Numbered from the stretch's first letter, positions 24,278 through 34,116 are shown. The stretch is DNA of 64,000 nt from Lawsonibacter hominis (GCF_014287895.1 NZ_JACOPP010000005.1:124001-188000), one strand, 5' to 3'. Numbers and translations are program-made. Notes: generated from the sequence alone by a model not told the origin.

Positions 24278-25540
24278 ATGAAACAAGTACCCGGCGGCGT
24301 GACCGCCCCCAAGGGATTTACCGCGTCCGGCGTCCACTGCGGCGTCAAAAAGGGCAAGGGGGACGGCAATCAGCCCCCCACGAGCAAGATGCCGGAGGTG
24401 CTGGAGGGAAAAAAGGATCTGGCGCTCATCGTCTCCGAGCAGCCCTGTGCGGCGGCGGCCGTGTATACCATGAACCGGGTGAAGGCCGCGCCGCTGTATG
24501 TGACGATGGACCACCTGGAAAACGGCGAGGCCCAGGCCATCGTGGCCAACTCCGGAAACGCCAATGCCTGCGCCCCCAACAGCCATGAGCATGCCGAGGA
24601 GATGTGCGCCCTGGCGGCCCGGGCCACGGGGCTCAAACCCTCCGACTTTGTGGTGGCCTCCACCGGCGTCATCGGGCAGGAGCTGAACATCGCCGCCATC
24701 CGGGCGGGGATGCCCGCGGCGGCGGCGGCTCTGTCCAGGGACGGCTCCGACGCGGCGGCCAACGCCATCATGACCACCGACACGGTGAAGAAGGAACTCT
24801 CCGTGACCTGCCTTGTGGGGGGAAAAACGGTCACCATCGGCGCCATCGCCAAGGGCTCCGGCATGATCCACCCCAATATGGGCACGATGCTCTGCTTCGT
24901 CACCACCGACTGCGCCATCACCCACGAGCTGCTCGCCGAGGCCCTCCATGAGATCGTCCCCCGCACCTTCAACCGGGTCACAGTGGACGGCGATACCTCC
25001 ACCAACGACATGTGCGTGGTGCTGGCCAACGGTATGGCGGGCAACGCGCTGCTCGAGTGGAAGGACGACGGCTATACCGTTTTTTATAAGACGCTGTACG
25101 GTGTCTTTGAGCAGCTGGCCCGCAATATCGCCGCCGACGGCGAGGGCGCCGGAAAGCTGATCACCGGTACAGTGCGCGGCGCCCGCAGCGAGGAGAGCGC
25201 CGAGCGCCTGGGCAAGGCAGTGGTGGGGTCTTCCCTGGTCAAGGCGGCCATGTTCGGCTCCGACGCCAACTGGGGACGGGTACTCTGCGCCATGGGCTAC
25301 TCCAAGGCCCCCTTCCGGCCGGAGTATGTGGACGTGAAATTCGCCTCTGCCGTGGGGGAGGTCCTGGTGTGCCGGCAGGGCGCCGGGGTGGACTTCGACG
25401 AGGCCCTGGCCAAGAGTATCCTGAGCCAGGATGAGGTCGTCATTGACGTGGACCTGCACGAGGGCGACCATCAGGCCACCTGCTGGGGCTGCGATCTGAC
25501 CTATGATTACGTAAAGATCAACGGCGATTACCGGACCTGA
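24278..25540 (+). CDS. argJ: Glutamate N-acetyltransferase / amino-acid acetyltransferase ArgJ
   Basis: A 420-residue ornithine acetyltransferase that recycles the acetyl group between N-acetylornithine and glutamate. VTAPKGFTASGVHCGVK, NSGNANACAP, and the self-cleavage region KGSGMIHPNMGTMLCF (cleavage before the Thr) are visible. The cleaved halves form the alpha/beta enzyme. Because ArgJ closes the acetyl cycle, the pathway is of the cyclic type. GGAGGAG lies before the ATG. It may be monofunctional or also make acetylglutamate from acetyl-CoA; the sequence does not settle which. Confidence 0.96.
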   Translation: MKQVPGGVTAPKGFTASGVHCGVKKGKGDGNQPPTSKMPEVLEGKKDLALIVSEQPCAAAAVYTMNRVKAAPLYVTMDHLENGEAQAIVANSGNANACAPNSHEHAEEMCALAARATGLKPSDFVVASTGVIGQELNIAAIRAGMPAAAAALSRDGSDAAANAIMTTDTVKKELSVTCLVGGKTVTIGAIAKGSGMIHPNMGTMLCFVTTDCAITHELLAEALHEIVPRTFNRVTVDGDTSTNDMCVVLANGMAGNALLEWKDDGYTVFYKTLYGVFEQLARNIAADGEGAGKLITGTVRGARSEESAERLGKAVVGSSLVKAAMFGSDANWGRVLCAMGYSKAPFRPEYVDVKFASAVGEVLVCRQGAGVDFDEALAKSILSQDEVVIDVDLHEGDHQATCWGCDLTYDYVKINGDYRT

Positions 25541-25607
25541 GCCGGCGAGCGGCCCCGCCCCGGAAACCGAGCCGGCGCGGGAGATTTTAAGCTTGGAGTG
25601 AGGCGCG

Positions 25608-26462
25608 ATGTCCTATTCCCACGTGGAGCGGGCCCAGGTGCTGGCGGAGGCCCTGCCCTATATCCAAACATACTACGGAAAGACCGTGGTGGTCAAATAC
25701 GGCGGCAACGCCATGATCTCGGAGGCGCTGCGCCAGGCGGTCATCTCCGATATCATCCTGCTCCATCTGGTGGGCATCCGTGTGGTGGTGGTCCACGGCG
25801 GCGGGCCGGAGATCACCGACATGCTGCGGAAGATCGGGAAAACGTCCCGCTTTGTGGATGGCCTGCGCTATACGGACGAAGAGACCATGGACATCGTGCA
25901 GCAGGTGCTCTGCGGCAAGGTGAACAAAAATCTGGTGGCCACGCTCAACCGCATGGGGGGAAAGGCCATCGGTCTTTGCGGCATGGACGCGGGGCTGTTC
26001 CAGGCCAAAATGCTGGACGAAAAATACGGCCTGGTGGGCGAGATCACGCAGGTGGACCCGCGCCTGGTGGTGGATGCCCTGGAGGATGGCTACATCCCGG
26101 TGGTCTCTACCGTAGCCCAGGGCGTCGACGCCGATACCGCCTATAATATCAATGCGGATACCGCCGCGGCCAAGCTGGCGGTGGCCCTGGGCGCGGAGAA
26201 GCTGATCCTGCTCACGGACGTGCGGGGCCTGCTCCGGGATCCCGGGGACGAAGGGACACTCCTCCGGGTGGTGGAGCTCTCCCAGGTGCCCGGCCTGATC
26301 AAAGACGGGGTCATCCAGGGCGGCATGATCCCCAAGGTGGACTGCTGCGTGGAGGCGGTGCGCTCCGGGGTGAAGCGCACCCATATCCTGGACGGGCGCA
26401 TCCCCCATTCCATCCTGATCGAGCTGTTGTCCGACGAGGGCATCGGCACCATGCTGCTGTAG
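25608..26462 (+). CDS. argB: Acetylglutamate kinase
   Basis: A 284-residue amino-acid-kinase-family enzyme, second step of the pathway. VVKYGGNAM (ATP site), VVVHGGGPEITDML, NADTAAAKLAVALGAEKLILLTDV and GGMIPKVDCCVEAVRSGV are typical. The N-terminal helix before the core (SHVERAQVLAEALPYIQTYYGK) is of the kind seen in arginine-inhibited hexameric enzymes, so feedback inhibition is plausible. It lies 67 nt after argJ and 14 nt before argD. Confidence 0.96.
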   Translation: MSYSHVERAQVLAEALPYIQTYYGKTVVVKYGGNAMISEALRQAVISDIILLHLVGIRVVVVHGGGPEITDMLRKIGKTSRFVDGLRYTDEETMDIVQQVLCGKVNKNLVATLNRMGGKAIGLCGMDAGLFQAKMLDEKYGLVGEITQVDPRLVVDALEDGYIPVVSTVAQGVDADTAYNINADTAAAKLAVALGAEKLILLTDVRGLLRDPGDEGTLLRVVELSQVPGLIKDGVIQGGMIPKVDCCVEAVRSGVKRTHILDGRIPHSILIELLSDEGIGTMLL

Positions 26463-26476
26463 GGGGGCGGAAAAAC

Positions 26477-27655
26477 GTGGATCATTCTGAATTAACGGCG
26501 CTGGACCGCCGGTATGTCATGCAGACCTACGGCCGCTTTGATGTGGACATCGACCATGGGACAGGGGCCACCCTGTACGACCTGGCGGGGCGGGAGTACA
26601 TCGACTTCACCTCCGGCATCGGCGTGTGCTCCATCGGGTATGCAAACCCCAAGTGGGCGGACGCCGTCGCCGCCCAGGCGGCGAAGCTCGGGCATGTGTC
26701 CAACCTGTTTTATACCCAGCCCTGCGCCAAGCTGGCCGAACAGCTGTGCACCCGCGCCGGTATGGCGGCGGCTTTCTTTGCAAACTCCGGCGCGGAAAGC
26801 AACGAGGGCGTCATCAAGCTGGCCCGCAAATACAGCTTTGACAAGTACGGCAAGGGGCGGGGGACCATCATTACCCTGAAAAATTCCTTCCACGGGCGTA
26901 CCATCACCACCTTGACCGCCACCGGGCAGGACGTGTTCCACAACTACTTTTTCCCCTTTGACGAGGGATTCCGCTATGCCCGGGCGGGCAGTATGGACAG
27001 TGTGCAGGAGGTAGCGGGCCACGATGTGTGCGCCGTCATGCTGGAGCTGGTACAGGGCGAGGGCGGCGTACTGCCCATGGAGCCGGACTTCGTCCACGAT
27101 CTGGCGGTGCTCTGCGCCGAGCGGGACTGGCTGCTGCTGGTGGACGAGGTGCAGACCGGGATCGGCCGCACGGGTACGCTCTTTGCCTTTCAGCAATACG
27201 GCATCCTCCCCGACGCGGTCTCCTTCGCCAAGGGCATCGCGGGCGGCCTGCCCATGGGCGGATTTTTGGCCAGCGACCGTACCCGGGCGGTTCTGGGCCC
27301 CGGTACCCACGCCACCACCTTCGGCGGCAACCCCATCTGTGCCGCCGCCGCTCAGGTGGTGCTGGATACCCTGGATGAGGATGCCCTGGCTGCGGTCCGC
27401 GCAAAGGGGGAATATCTGCGCGCTCGCATCGAGGCGCTGGGCTCCCCCTATCTGGGGGCCACGCGGGGCCTGGGCCTGATGATCGGCGTGGAGGTCAAGG
27501 GCGGCGCGACCAACCGGGAGCTGGCCGGACGGCTGATCCAAAACGGCCTGCTGGTGCTGACGGCGGGAACGGCCCTTCGGCTGCTGCCTCCGCTGACCAT
27601 CACGCAGGAGGAACTCGATCGGGGACTGGCCATTCTGGAGGAGACCCTGCTGTGA
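26477..27655 (+). CDS. argD: Acetylornithine aminotransferase
   Basis: A 392-residue class III PLP aminotransferase using glutamate as amino donor. FANSGAESNEGVIKLARKY, SFHGRTITTLTATGQ, the cofactor Asp in LLLVDEVQTGIGRTG and the PLP Lys in SFAKGIAGGLPMGG are in view. Start is GTG at 26477, 6 nt after GGGGGGCGG. It may also serve lysine synthesis, as in some bacteria, but nothing here shows it. Confidence 0.95.
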   Translation: MDHSELTALDRRYVMQTYGRFDVDIDHGTGATLYDLAGREYIDFTSGIGVCSIGYANPKWADAVAAQAAKLGHVSNLFYTQPCAKLAEQLCTRAGMAAAFFANSGAESNEGVIKLARKYSFDKYGKGRGTIITLKNSFHGRTITTLTATGQDVFHNYFFPFDEGFRYARAGSMDSVQEVAGHDVCAVMLELVQGEGGVLPMEPDFVHDLAVLCAERDWLLLVDEVQTGIGRTGTLFAFQQYGILPDAVSFAKGIAGGLPMGGFLASDRTRAVLGPGTHATTFGGNPICAAAAQVVLDTLDEDALAAVRAKGEYLRARIEALGSPYLGATRGLGLMIGVEVKGGATNRELAGRLIQNGLLVLTAGTALRLLPPLTITQEELDRGLAILEETLL

Positions 27656-27740
27656 CCGGCCCTGCGGCGGGGAGAAACGATGAGAATAAAACGCCCGCGC
27701 GGAGACTTGTCCCGCTGCCGGCATTGATGAGGTGAAAAAC

Positions 27741-28667
27741 ATGCAAAAGGACCTGCTCAAGCTGTTGGATCTGTCCCGGGAGGAGATCACCAAGATCCTC
27801 AACGTGGCCGACCAGATGAAGTACAACCAGAAGCACAACCTGACGCACAATTACCTTGCGGGCAAGACGCTGGCCATGATCTTTGAAAAGAACTCCACCC
27901 GCACCCGCGTCTCCTTTGAGACCGGCATGTACCAGCTGGGCGGCCACGCGCTTTTCCTCTCCGGCAAGGAAAGCCAGATCGGCCGGGGCGAGCCCATCGA
28001 GGATACGGCCCGGGTGCTCTCCCGGTACTGCGACGGCATCATGATCCGCACCTACGGCCAGGACGAAGTGGAAACGCTGGCCCGGTATGCCTCCATCCCC
28101 GTGATCAACGGGCTGACCGATTTTGCCCACCCCTGTCAGGTGCTGGCGGACCTGATGACCATCCGGGAACACATGACCCGTCTGGAGGGCCTGAAGCTCT
28201 GCTTCATCGGGGATGGGAACAACATGGCCAACTCCCTCATCGTGGGCGGTCTCAAGTGCGGCATGGACGTGAGCGTGGCCTGTCCGGAGGGCTATGATCC
28301 GGATCCGAAGGTGCTGGATTTTGCCCAAAGTGCGTCCGGTGCGGCGTTCCGGCTCTGCCGCAGACCGGAGGAGGCCGCCGCGGATGCCGACGTGGTCATC
28401 ACCGACGTATGGGCCTCCATGGGCCAGGAAGAGGAGCGGGCCAAGCGCGCTTTGGCGTTCGCCGGTTACCAGGTCAACGACGCTCTGATGGAGCTGGCGC
28501 ATCCCGGCGCCATGGTGCAGCACTGCCTGCCCGCCCACCGGGGGGAGGAGATCACTGCGGAGGTCTTCGAACAGCACGCGGGCGAGATCTTTGACGAGGC
28601 GGAAAACCGCCTCCACGCTCAGAAGGCGGTCATGTACCTGCTCATGGGCGGTGAAAAAACGCTGTAA
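27741..28667 (+). CDS. argF: Ornithine carbamoyltransferase
   Basis: 308 residues, making citrulline from ornithine and carbamoyl phosphate. The carbamoyl phosphate loop STRTR, HPCQVLADL and the ornithine-binding HCLPAHRGEE are present. The ATG at 27741 is taken because GAGGTG lies 6 nt upstream; an in-frame GTG at 27732 overlaps that site. Last gene of the arginine run, 85 nt after argD, followed by a terminator and then an IS66 remnant. Anabolic rather than catabolic use is inferred from the neighbours. Confidence 0.96.
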   Translation: MQKDLLKLLDLSREEITKILNVADQMKYNQKHNLTHNYLAGKTLAMIFEKNSTRTRVSFETGMYQLGGHALFLSGKESQIGRGEPIEDTARVLSRYCDGIMIRTYGQDEVETLARYASIPVINGLTDFAHPCQVLADLMTIREHMTRLEGLKLCFIGDGNNMANSLIVGGLKCGMDVSVACPEGYDPDPKVLDFAQSASGAAFRLCRRPEEAAADADVVITDVWASMGQEEERAKRALAFAGYQVNDALMELAHPGAMVQHCLPAHRGEEITAEVFEQHAGEIFDEAENRLHAQKAVMYLLMGGEKTL

Positions 28668-28675
28668 GAGCAAAA

Positions 28676-28716
28676 CGACGGCGCCCCGCTCCGATTTGCG
28701 GAGGGGAGCGCCGTTT
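28676..28716 (+). terminator. Terminator of the arg operon
   Basis: Imperfect GC-rich stem (GGCGCCCCGCTCCG with GGAGGGGAGCGCC) ending in CCGTTT, 9 nt after argF. Confidence 0.7.
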
Positions 28717-28720
28717 CCGT

Positions 28721-29153
28721 GTAAACGTCAAATCGCACGGCGCGCAAAAAGGCCGCCATCTCAGTGTGTAGGTATTGAGACGGCGGTCAATTATGTTTTG
28801 GGAATCCCGCATTCTTGGGGAGCGCTCTTGGGGAGGAAGGGCTGCGCCCATGCTTTATCCGTCTGGCACGACACAGGCGCGTTGTGCAGGCGCCAAGCCG
28901 GGCAGCGGTAGGGAACCGGATTGTTTCCTTTTGCGGTCTCAATCAGGCTGTAGATCACAGCGCTGAACCGGGCGCCGGCCGGCGTGTTGCAAGGGCCCAT
29001 TCTTCCGGGCCGTCACAAAGGGCTTTAGGCTGCGCCCGGCACGGTTGTTGCTCAGTTCCGGCCTGCCGCCCTCCAGACAGCGCAACAGATACGGCCACTG
29101 CTCCGGCGGATAGTGCAGCGCTTTCCCCAGGGTGGGTTCGGGCGCCGTTGTGG
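28721..29153. repeat. IS66-end direct repeat, copy 1
   Basis: 433 bp identical to 36750-37182 except for four positions, same orientation, 8029 bp apart. It starts with GTAAACG, the form of IS66-family ends, and contains the 3' part of an IS66 transposase gene on the minus strand. Confidence 0.95.
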
Positions 29154-29169
29154 GCTGGGGCCCGCCCAT
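28791..29169 (-). pseudogene. IS66-family transposase fragment, copy 1
   Basis: Minus-strand remnant of the C-terminal third of an IS66 transposase. LGKALHYPPEQWPYLLRCLEGGRPELSNNRAGRSLKPFV is the end of the DDE catalytic domain. After a frameshift near 28970-29000, SAVIYSLIETAKGNNPV...PQECGI is the family's C-terminal tail. The fragment is cut off at 29153, where foreign cassette sequence begins. It cannot make an active transposase. Confidence 0.88.
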
Positions 29170-29728
29170 TTTTGTACCCCCTTAAACTGTACAGGCGAAA
29201 AGATACTTACGGATGAAGATAAGCAATTCCTCCTGATGCTTCACTTGCGTTAAACCAGCTTCCCAATACCCGGTTTTGCCATGACCACTTGGTGTAGAAA
29301 GCAACAGTAGCGCATCAAATGTGCCGCCTTTTACTGCGTGGATGGGTTCGGATTCCTTTGGCTAGGGTATCACCGGACAATTCCCCACGCACGTCTTGGC
29401 GGCCAATTTGCCCCACAAATGCGTTGCAAAACCTTGCAATACAAAAAGTATTCCTGCGGTTTCGCGCCTTTTTGCGGCACAAATTTTCGCGCCAATCCGC
29501 ACGCGTTGAATGATGCGGTAATGCCCTATGTTTATAAGCCCGATAGGCGAGTTCGTTGTCCCCTTGGGGGCAATTTGATATTTATATCAACGACGGATCT
29601 GCCGATTGCACGTATATGAGGATTAATGACCTCGGATGTTTTTTATTAGAGGAAAAATTGAGCAGGGATCAGAAAATAGGGAGGAGCGCAAGAAAATGGA
29701 ATATGTGTGTTGCGAGAGAGGCCTATCA
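29154..29728. other. AT-richer gap, no gene recognised
   Basis: A short minus-strand frame at about 29187-29330 reads AVKGGTFDALLLLSTPSG and so on; it could be a scrap of a recombinase-like gene, but I cannot identify it. No other coding sign. Confidence 0.4.
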
Positions 29729-30760
29729 TCAAGTAATCTTGCTCTTTGTCCGTGTAGTATCCCTCTCTAATATGCGGGGCAATGCGGTATAGGTTTGTAT
29801 CAGCATCGCTGGGTCACGCACTCTTTTTAGCAAAAGATTCCCGGCCTGGACACCCAGGCTAAACAGGTCGATATCGATCACGGTAGGCGGGACCGACACG
29901 GCCGGCGAATATGGGTAATCATCAAATGCCACGAGCTCGATTTCTTCTGGCACCGATAGCCCCTTGACCTCGATAGCTCGTATCGTACCAACTGCCATCA
30001 GGCCGTTCGTGCATATGATCCCATCGGGCGGATCAGATAACTCTAATATCCTTGTTGCGGCCTCATAGATCGCATTGATATCCGGATCGTTGTAGGCGAT
30101 ATATTCATCACGTACTTCTAAACCTACGGTTTCCATCGCGGCTCGGAAGCCGCGAAGACGGTCCATAAATATTTTATCTGTTTCATGATCGCCCATAAAC
30201 GCTATTTTTCGGCTGCCACAAGAAAAAAGGTGCTCAACGGCAAGATTTGCGGACAGCATATTATTGATGTCTATCCAGGATAGAAGCGTATCAAAGTCTG
30301 GCTTTCCGATACAGATTTGAGGGAAGTCGTATCGCAACATAAGCCGCTCTATTTGTGGTGTAGCAAATACTCCGCTCAATATGATCCCGTCAGCACTATG
30401 ACTCAAGATGGCTTCTTCAAAAAGCTCTTTTGGATGTTTCCCACAGGAATCCAGGTTCAGCAAGGACAGATGATACCCTTTGCGGCTCAATTCGTGACTG
30501 ACCCCACATATGATATCGAACATATGCGGATTCTTATAGGGCGCCCCTTTATAGAAGTTATCCGCATATAGTATCGTTTTGTTGGACCGCCGTGCCAAAT
30601 TCGCCGCTGAAGCGTTAGGCACATAGTTCAACTCTTTCATGATCCGCAAGACGTTCTCTCGGGTTGCGGGAGACACATACATCTTCCCGTTGATTACTTT
30701 ACTGACGGTGGCGGTAGACACGTCGGCTGCTTTTGCAATGTCTTTTATGGTAATCGTCAT
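29729..30760 (-). CDS. LacI-family transcriptional regulator
   Basis: 343 residues. N-terminal HTH MTITIKDIAKAADVSTATVSKVINGK with the hinge helix SAANLARRS, then a periplasmic-binding-protein-like effector domain to the end (DGIILSGVFATPQIE, RKIAFMGD, DGIICTNGLMAVG, ELVAFDDYPYSPAVSVPPTVIDID). It is divergent from the sugar-uptake genes and presumably represses them until a malto-oligosaccharide binds. A central-CG operator candidate lies at 30950-30963. It is 255 bp from the binding-protein gene. The effector is inferred from neighbours only. Confidence 0.92.
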   Translation of the reverse strand: MTITIKDIAKAADVSTATVSKVINGKMYVSPATRENVLRIMKELNYVPNASAANLARRSNKTILYADNFYKGAPYKNPHMFDIICGVSHELSRKGYHLSLLNLDSCGKHPKELFEEAILSHSADGIILSGVFATPQIERLMLRYDFPQICIGKPDFDTLLSWIDINNMLSANLAVEHLFSCGSRKIAFMGDHETDKIFMDRLRGFRAAMETVGLEVRDEYIAYNDPDINAIYEAATRILELSDPPDGIICTNGLMAVGTIRAIEVKGLSVPEEIELVAFDDYPYSPAVSVPPTVIDIDLFSLGVQAGNLLLKRVRDPAMLIQTYTALPRILERDTTRTKSKIT

Positions 30761-30831
30761 AAAACAGTTCCGCCTTTCACAAAAGGATAAAGCGATTTAC
30801 TAATTTGTACAAAAAGATACAGAGTTCAATA

Positions 30832-30860
30832 TTGACACCCTAGCTGCACAATGCTATTCT
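30832..30860 (+). promoter_or_regulatory. Sigma-A promoter of the cassette sugar operon
   Basis: TTGACA (30832-30837), 17-bp spacer, TATTCT (30855-30860), leaving a leader of about 150 nt before the binding-protein gene. Confidence 0.75.
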
Positions 30861-30949
30861 TTGGTTAGATTATATAACATAACGGCTATGCTGTCAAAGT
30901 TTTTGATTTAAAAAGCAAAAATTATTTAATGGATTAGCCTTTATATATA

Positions 30950-30963
30950 GTAAAACGCTTTCC
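30950..30963. promoter_or_regulatory. LacI/CcpA-type operator candidate
   Basis: GTAAAACGCTTTCC has the central CG and AAA/TTT half-sites of LacI-family and cre operators. It lies 53 nt before the binding-protein start, just after a TATATA that could be a second -10. Confidence 0.55.
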
Positions 30964-31015
30964 TTTGCTGAGCCAGAACAATCAAATATAATTGATTTGA
31001 AAGGAGAACTAAAAG

Positions 31016-32281
31016 ATGAAAAAAGGTATTGCGCTCTTGCTGTCTCTCACTCTATGTATCGGACTCTTTTCAGGCTGCAGCTCTACTGCTCAAAACGAGC
31101 CGGGCGACACCCCTCCCACAGCGACTCAGCCAGTCGGCGGGTCTGCCCCCGTCGAAGTCAAGATTTGGCACGATGGCGATGAGGCCATCATGCAGACCAT
31201 TGCCGACCAAGTCAATTCTCAGCTGGAAGAAGACGGTATCACGGTCACCTTTGAAAAAAAGACCGATATGCCCAGCCAGCTCAAACTCTATGGGAACGAC
31301 CCGGCAAACGGTCCCGATATGTATTTCTACGCGCATGATGTCCTCGGCACTTTTGTTGCGATGGACATTTTGGCACCTCTGACAGATGTGATCGATACCG
31401 ATTCCGTTTTGGCCAAAGCGCTTTCGCTCACGGTCGAAGCTGGCCAGCTGGACGAGACCCAGTATCTGCTCCCCGTCTACTTCGAAACTCTGGTCTTTAT
31501 CTACAACAAAGACCTCTGGGAGGGAGATATCCCCACAACGACCGAGGACCTCTACGACTACATGGCAGCTCACACGGATACAGCGGCAGGTACTTACGCG
31601 GTGGTCAACCAACACACAAATGCCTACAATGTCTCCCCGTTTATCAACGGTTTCGGCGGGTATGTGATCAGTGAGGACGGCATGCCAGGCCTGAATGACC
31701 CGAAGACCATCGAGGCGGCTGAATACAACAAGAAATTTGCCGCGCTTGAGTCTGACGGAGACTACAACACCGTGACCACGCTGTTCAACGAGGGGAAAGC
31801 CGCTGCTATCATCGGGGGACCGTGGCTGACTTCTGGCATTGAGGCCGCTGGCATTGATTATGGCATCGTTTCTCTCGCTGACATCAAGCTGCCGAACGGA
31901 AACGGTATGGCTCCTTTTTCCGGCATCCAGGGCGCTGGCGTCCTAAAGATCGCGTTGCCCGATAAAAAAGAGGCCATCGCGAAAGTTCTGACTGCCATGG
32001 CCTCTCCCGAAGTGGGCGTCGCCCTTGCCACCAAATCCGGCTGTGCTCCAGCCAATAGCAAGTCCTATGAGGATGAGCAGGTCGCGTCGAACGAGATGAT
32101 CGCGGCTATCCAAAAAACAGCATCTACCGCACGTCCGATGCCCAATATTCCTGAGATGAACGTGATGTGGTCGCCCGCTGAGTCTATGTTCGTGGCGATC
32201 AACAAGAATGGTGAGGATGTGGCAAAAGCTGCAGCAGATGCCCAAGCCGCCGCAGAGCAGGCAATTGCAGATATGCAATAG
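31016..32281 (+). CDS. Sugar ABC transporter substrate-binding lipoprotein
   Basis: A 421-residue family 1 extracellular solute-binding protein. Lipoprotein signal peptide with lipobox LFSGC, a Thr/Pro linker, then VKIWHDGDEAIMQTIADQVN and PDMYFYAHDVLGTFVAMDILAPLTD, as in maltodextrin-binding proteins. GH13 and MalF/MalG-like neighbours support malto-oligosaccharides as ligand. AAAGGAG precedes the ATG. A strong hairpin follows the gene and would keep its mRNA level above that of the permeases. The C-terminal Ala-rich helix (AKAAADAQAAAEQAIADM) is unusual. Confidence 0.92.
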   Translation: MKKGIALLLSLTLCIGLFSGCSSTAQNEPGDTPPTATQPVGGSAPVEVKIWHDGDEAIMQTIADQVNSQLEEDGITVTFEKKTDMPSQLKLYGNDPANGPDMYFYAHDVLGTFVAMDILAPLTDVIDTDSVLAKALSLTVEAGQLDETQYLLPVYFETLVFIYNKDLWEGDIPTTTEDLYDYMAAHTDTAAGTYAVVNQHTNAYNVSPFINGFGGYVISEDGMPGLNDPKTIEAAEYNKKFAALESDGDYNTVTTLFNEGKAAAIIGGPWLTSGIEAAGIDYGIVSLADIKLPNGNGMAPFSGIQGAGVLKIALPDKKEAIAKVLTAMASPEVGVALATKSGCAPANSKSYEDEQVASNEMIAAIQKTASTARPMPNIPEMNVMWSPAESMFVAINKNGEDVAKAAADAQAAAEQAIADMQ

Positions 32282-32290
32282 TCTTTTCCT

Positions 32291-32325
32291 GTGGGGACGA
32301 CGGGAGACGTCGTCCCCACTTTTTC
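32291..32325 (+). terminator. Intra-operon hairpin after the binding-protein gene
   Basis: Stem GTGGGGACGAC / GTCGTCCCCAC followed by T5. It probably acts as a partial terminator, giving more binding protein than permease. Confidence 0.8.
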
Positions 32326-32341
32326 TTAGCGAGGTGCTGTG

Positions 32342-33226
32342 ATGAGACATAGATTCAAGACGAAGGCGTGGCTCTACCTTACGCCTGCGCTATTGATCAT
32401 TTTTATCGTGATCGTGTTCCCGATTCTTTATACAGGCTATATCTCTGTTACCAATATGAGCCTGTACCATTGGAGTGACTATAAGGTCATTGGGCTGGAC
32501 AACTATGCTAGAGCGCTATTTAAATTCGATTCTGTCTTTCTCAGTGCATTGCTCACCACAGTTTTGTGGACCGCTCTTAACATGGTCATCCAGCTTGGCG
32601 TTGGATTCCTCATCGCGCTCGGGCTAAATACACCGAAACTCCGGCTCAAGCGCGTCTATAAGACACTCTTGATGGTTCCTTGGGCAGTTCCCGCCTATAT
32701 CTCGATCCTTCTGTGGCGGGTTGGGATGTTCAACATAGAATTTGGTGTGTTGAACAAACTGCTGACACTTATGGGCTTCGGGAAAGTTGATTTTCTTTCC
32801 AACAATGTTATCGCCTTTTGTTCCTGTATGGCCTTGAACCTGTGGATGGCGCTTCCCTTTATGATCGCCACCATTGACGGAGCGTTGCAAAGCATCGACC
32901 GGGGGCTATATGAGAGCGCTACCCTGGACGGCGCCGGATTTTGGGGCAAGATCCGGTATATCACAATACCAGGTATCAAGCCGATCATCGCCCCCGCAGC
33001 AGTCATGACGACCTTCATTACATTCAAACAGTTCGATATCATCTATCTGCTGACACAGCAGCGCGGATATATGACGGGTGCGACGCTCAATACAGTGATT
33101 ACGTATGCCCATCAGAACGCATTCGTATCGAATAACTATGGACTTTCCGGCGCAGTCAGTATGTTGCTTTTCATCGTCATCATATTGTTTTCGCTCCTGA
33201 CCAATCGCAGCCTGCAGGAGGATTGA
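32342..33226 (+). CDS. Sugar ABC transporter permease, MalF-like
   Basis: 294 residues, about six membrane spans. The cytoplasmic EAA loop that docks the ATPase reads YESATLDGAGFWGKIRYITIPGIKP. It lacks the long periplasmic loop of E. coli MalF, as is usual in Gram-positive relatives. The ATG at 32342 lies 5 nt after GAGGTG, and a GTG directly before it is also in frame. It forms the channel with the next gene's product; no ATPase gene is in the locus. Confidence 0.92.
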   Translation: MRHRFKTKAWLYLTPALLIIFIVIVFPILYTGYISVTNMSLYHWSDYKVIGLDNYARALFKFDSVFLSALLTTVLWTALNMVIQLGVGFLIALGLNTPKLRLKRVYKTLLMVPWAVPAYISILLWRVGMFNIEFGVLNKLLTLMGFGKVDFLSNNVIAFCSCMALNLWMALPFMIATIDGALQSIDRGLYESATLDGAGFWGKIRYITIPGIKPIIAPAAVMTTFITFKQFDIIYLLTQQRGYMTGATLNTVITYAHQNAFVSNNYGLSGAVSMLLFIVIILFSLLTNRSLQED

Positions 33227-33229
33227 GCC

Positions 33230-34084
33230 ATGAGAAGGATATCCAAAAGGAAACACCGCGAGAAGATAAGACTCGTCACTTTGAATTTTATCTTCATTAT
33301 CCTGTGCTTCGTGACTTTGATCCCCATTTTTTATACGCTGTCCGTTTCCTTCAGCGGCCAAGGCGCCGCATTATCCGGGAGTCTATCCTTCCTGCCAGAG
33401 AACCCTACGCTCGAAAACTATCGTGCCATCCTCCTGGATGAGCCATTTCTCTTGTGGTTGAAAAACTCCCTGATTTTGAGCGTTGGCACGATCACCATCT
33501 CGATGATCTGCGCCGTGCCTGCCGCCTATGCGGTATCTCGATGGCGGTTTCCCGGCCGGTGCGGGATACTAAAGGCGCTTCTCGTTCTAAACGCATTCCC
33601 ACAGGTGTTGTCTATGTTCGCATTGTTCCGCGTGCTAAAGACGCTCGGACTCTTGAATTCTCATATCGGTTTGATGATGATTTATGCCGGTTCGATGTGT
33701 GTTTTTGCTATCTGGAACATGAAAGGCTACTTTGACACCATCCCAGTCGATATTGAGGAGGCGTCAAAAATAGATGGTGCCAACAATACGCAGATGATCC
33801 TAAGGATCGTCCTGCCCTTGGCAAAGCCGGCGATCACCGTCACCTGTGTCATGGTCCTTATCACAGTCTGGAACGAATATCTGTTTGCAACTACCTTTTT
33901 GCTCGACAGCGATTCCTATTCTTTGGCAGGCGGCCTTTATCAGCTGCAGTCAAATGATTACAGCCGGAGTTGGCCCATGTTCACAGCAGCGTCTGTTTTG
34001 GCTTCGGCGCCCCTGTTGTTGATTTTCTTCAAAATTCAAAAGTACATGGTTTCTGGACTTACCGCTGGAGGTGTGAAGGGCTAG
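33230..34084 (+). CDS. Sugar ABC transporter permease, MalG-like
   Basis: 284 residues, about six spans. EAA loop IEEASKIDGANNTQMILRIVLPLAKP, and the C-terminal MVSGLTAGGVKG that in MalG-type permeases reaches into the ATPase. Only 3 nt separate it from the MalF-like gene, so translation is probably coupled. Confidence 0.92.
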   Translation: MRRISKRKHREKIRLVTLNFIFIILCFVTLIPIFYTLSVSFSGQGAALSGSLSFLPENPTLENYRAILLDEPFLLWLKNSLILSVGTITISMICAVPAAYAVSRWRFPGRCGILKALLVLNAFPQVLSMFALFRVLKTLGLLNSHIGLMMIYAGSMCVFAIWNMKGYFDTIPVDIEEASKIDGANNTQMILRIVLPLAKPAITVTCVMVLITVWNEYLFATTFLLDSDSYSLAGGLYQLQSNDYSRSWPMFTAASVLASAPLLLIFFKIQKYMVSGLTAGGVKG

Positions 34085-34116
34085 ATCAGCTCAATACAGA
34101 ATGAAAGGAAATCATT

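Noticed and set aside
23012..25471. An 819-codon minus-strand frame across argC and argJ
   Set aside because: Shadow of two clear arginine genes; no domain or ribosome site.
29187..29340. A minus-strand fragment as a recombinase remnant
   Set aside because: Only a short stretch (KGGTFDALLLLS) is suggestive, with an in-frame stop upstream; too little to call.
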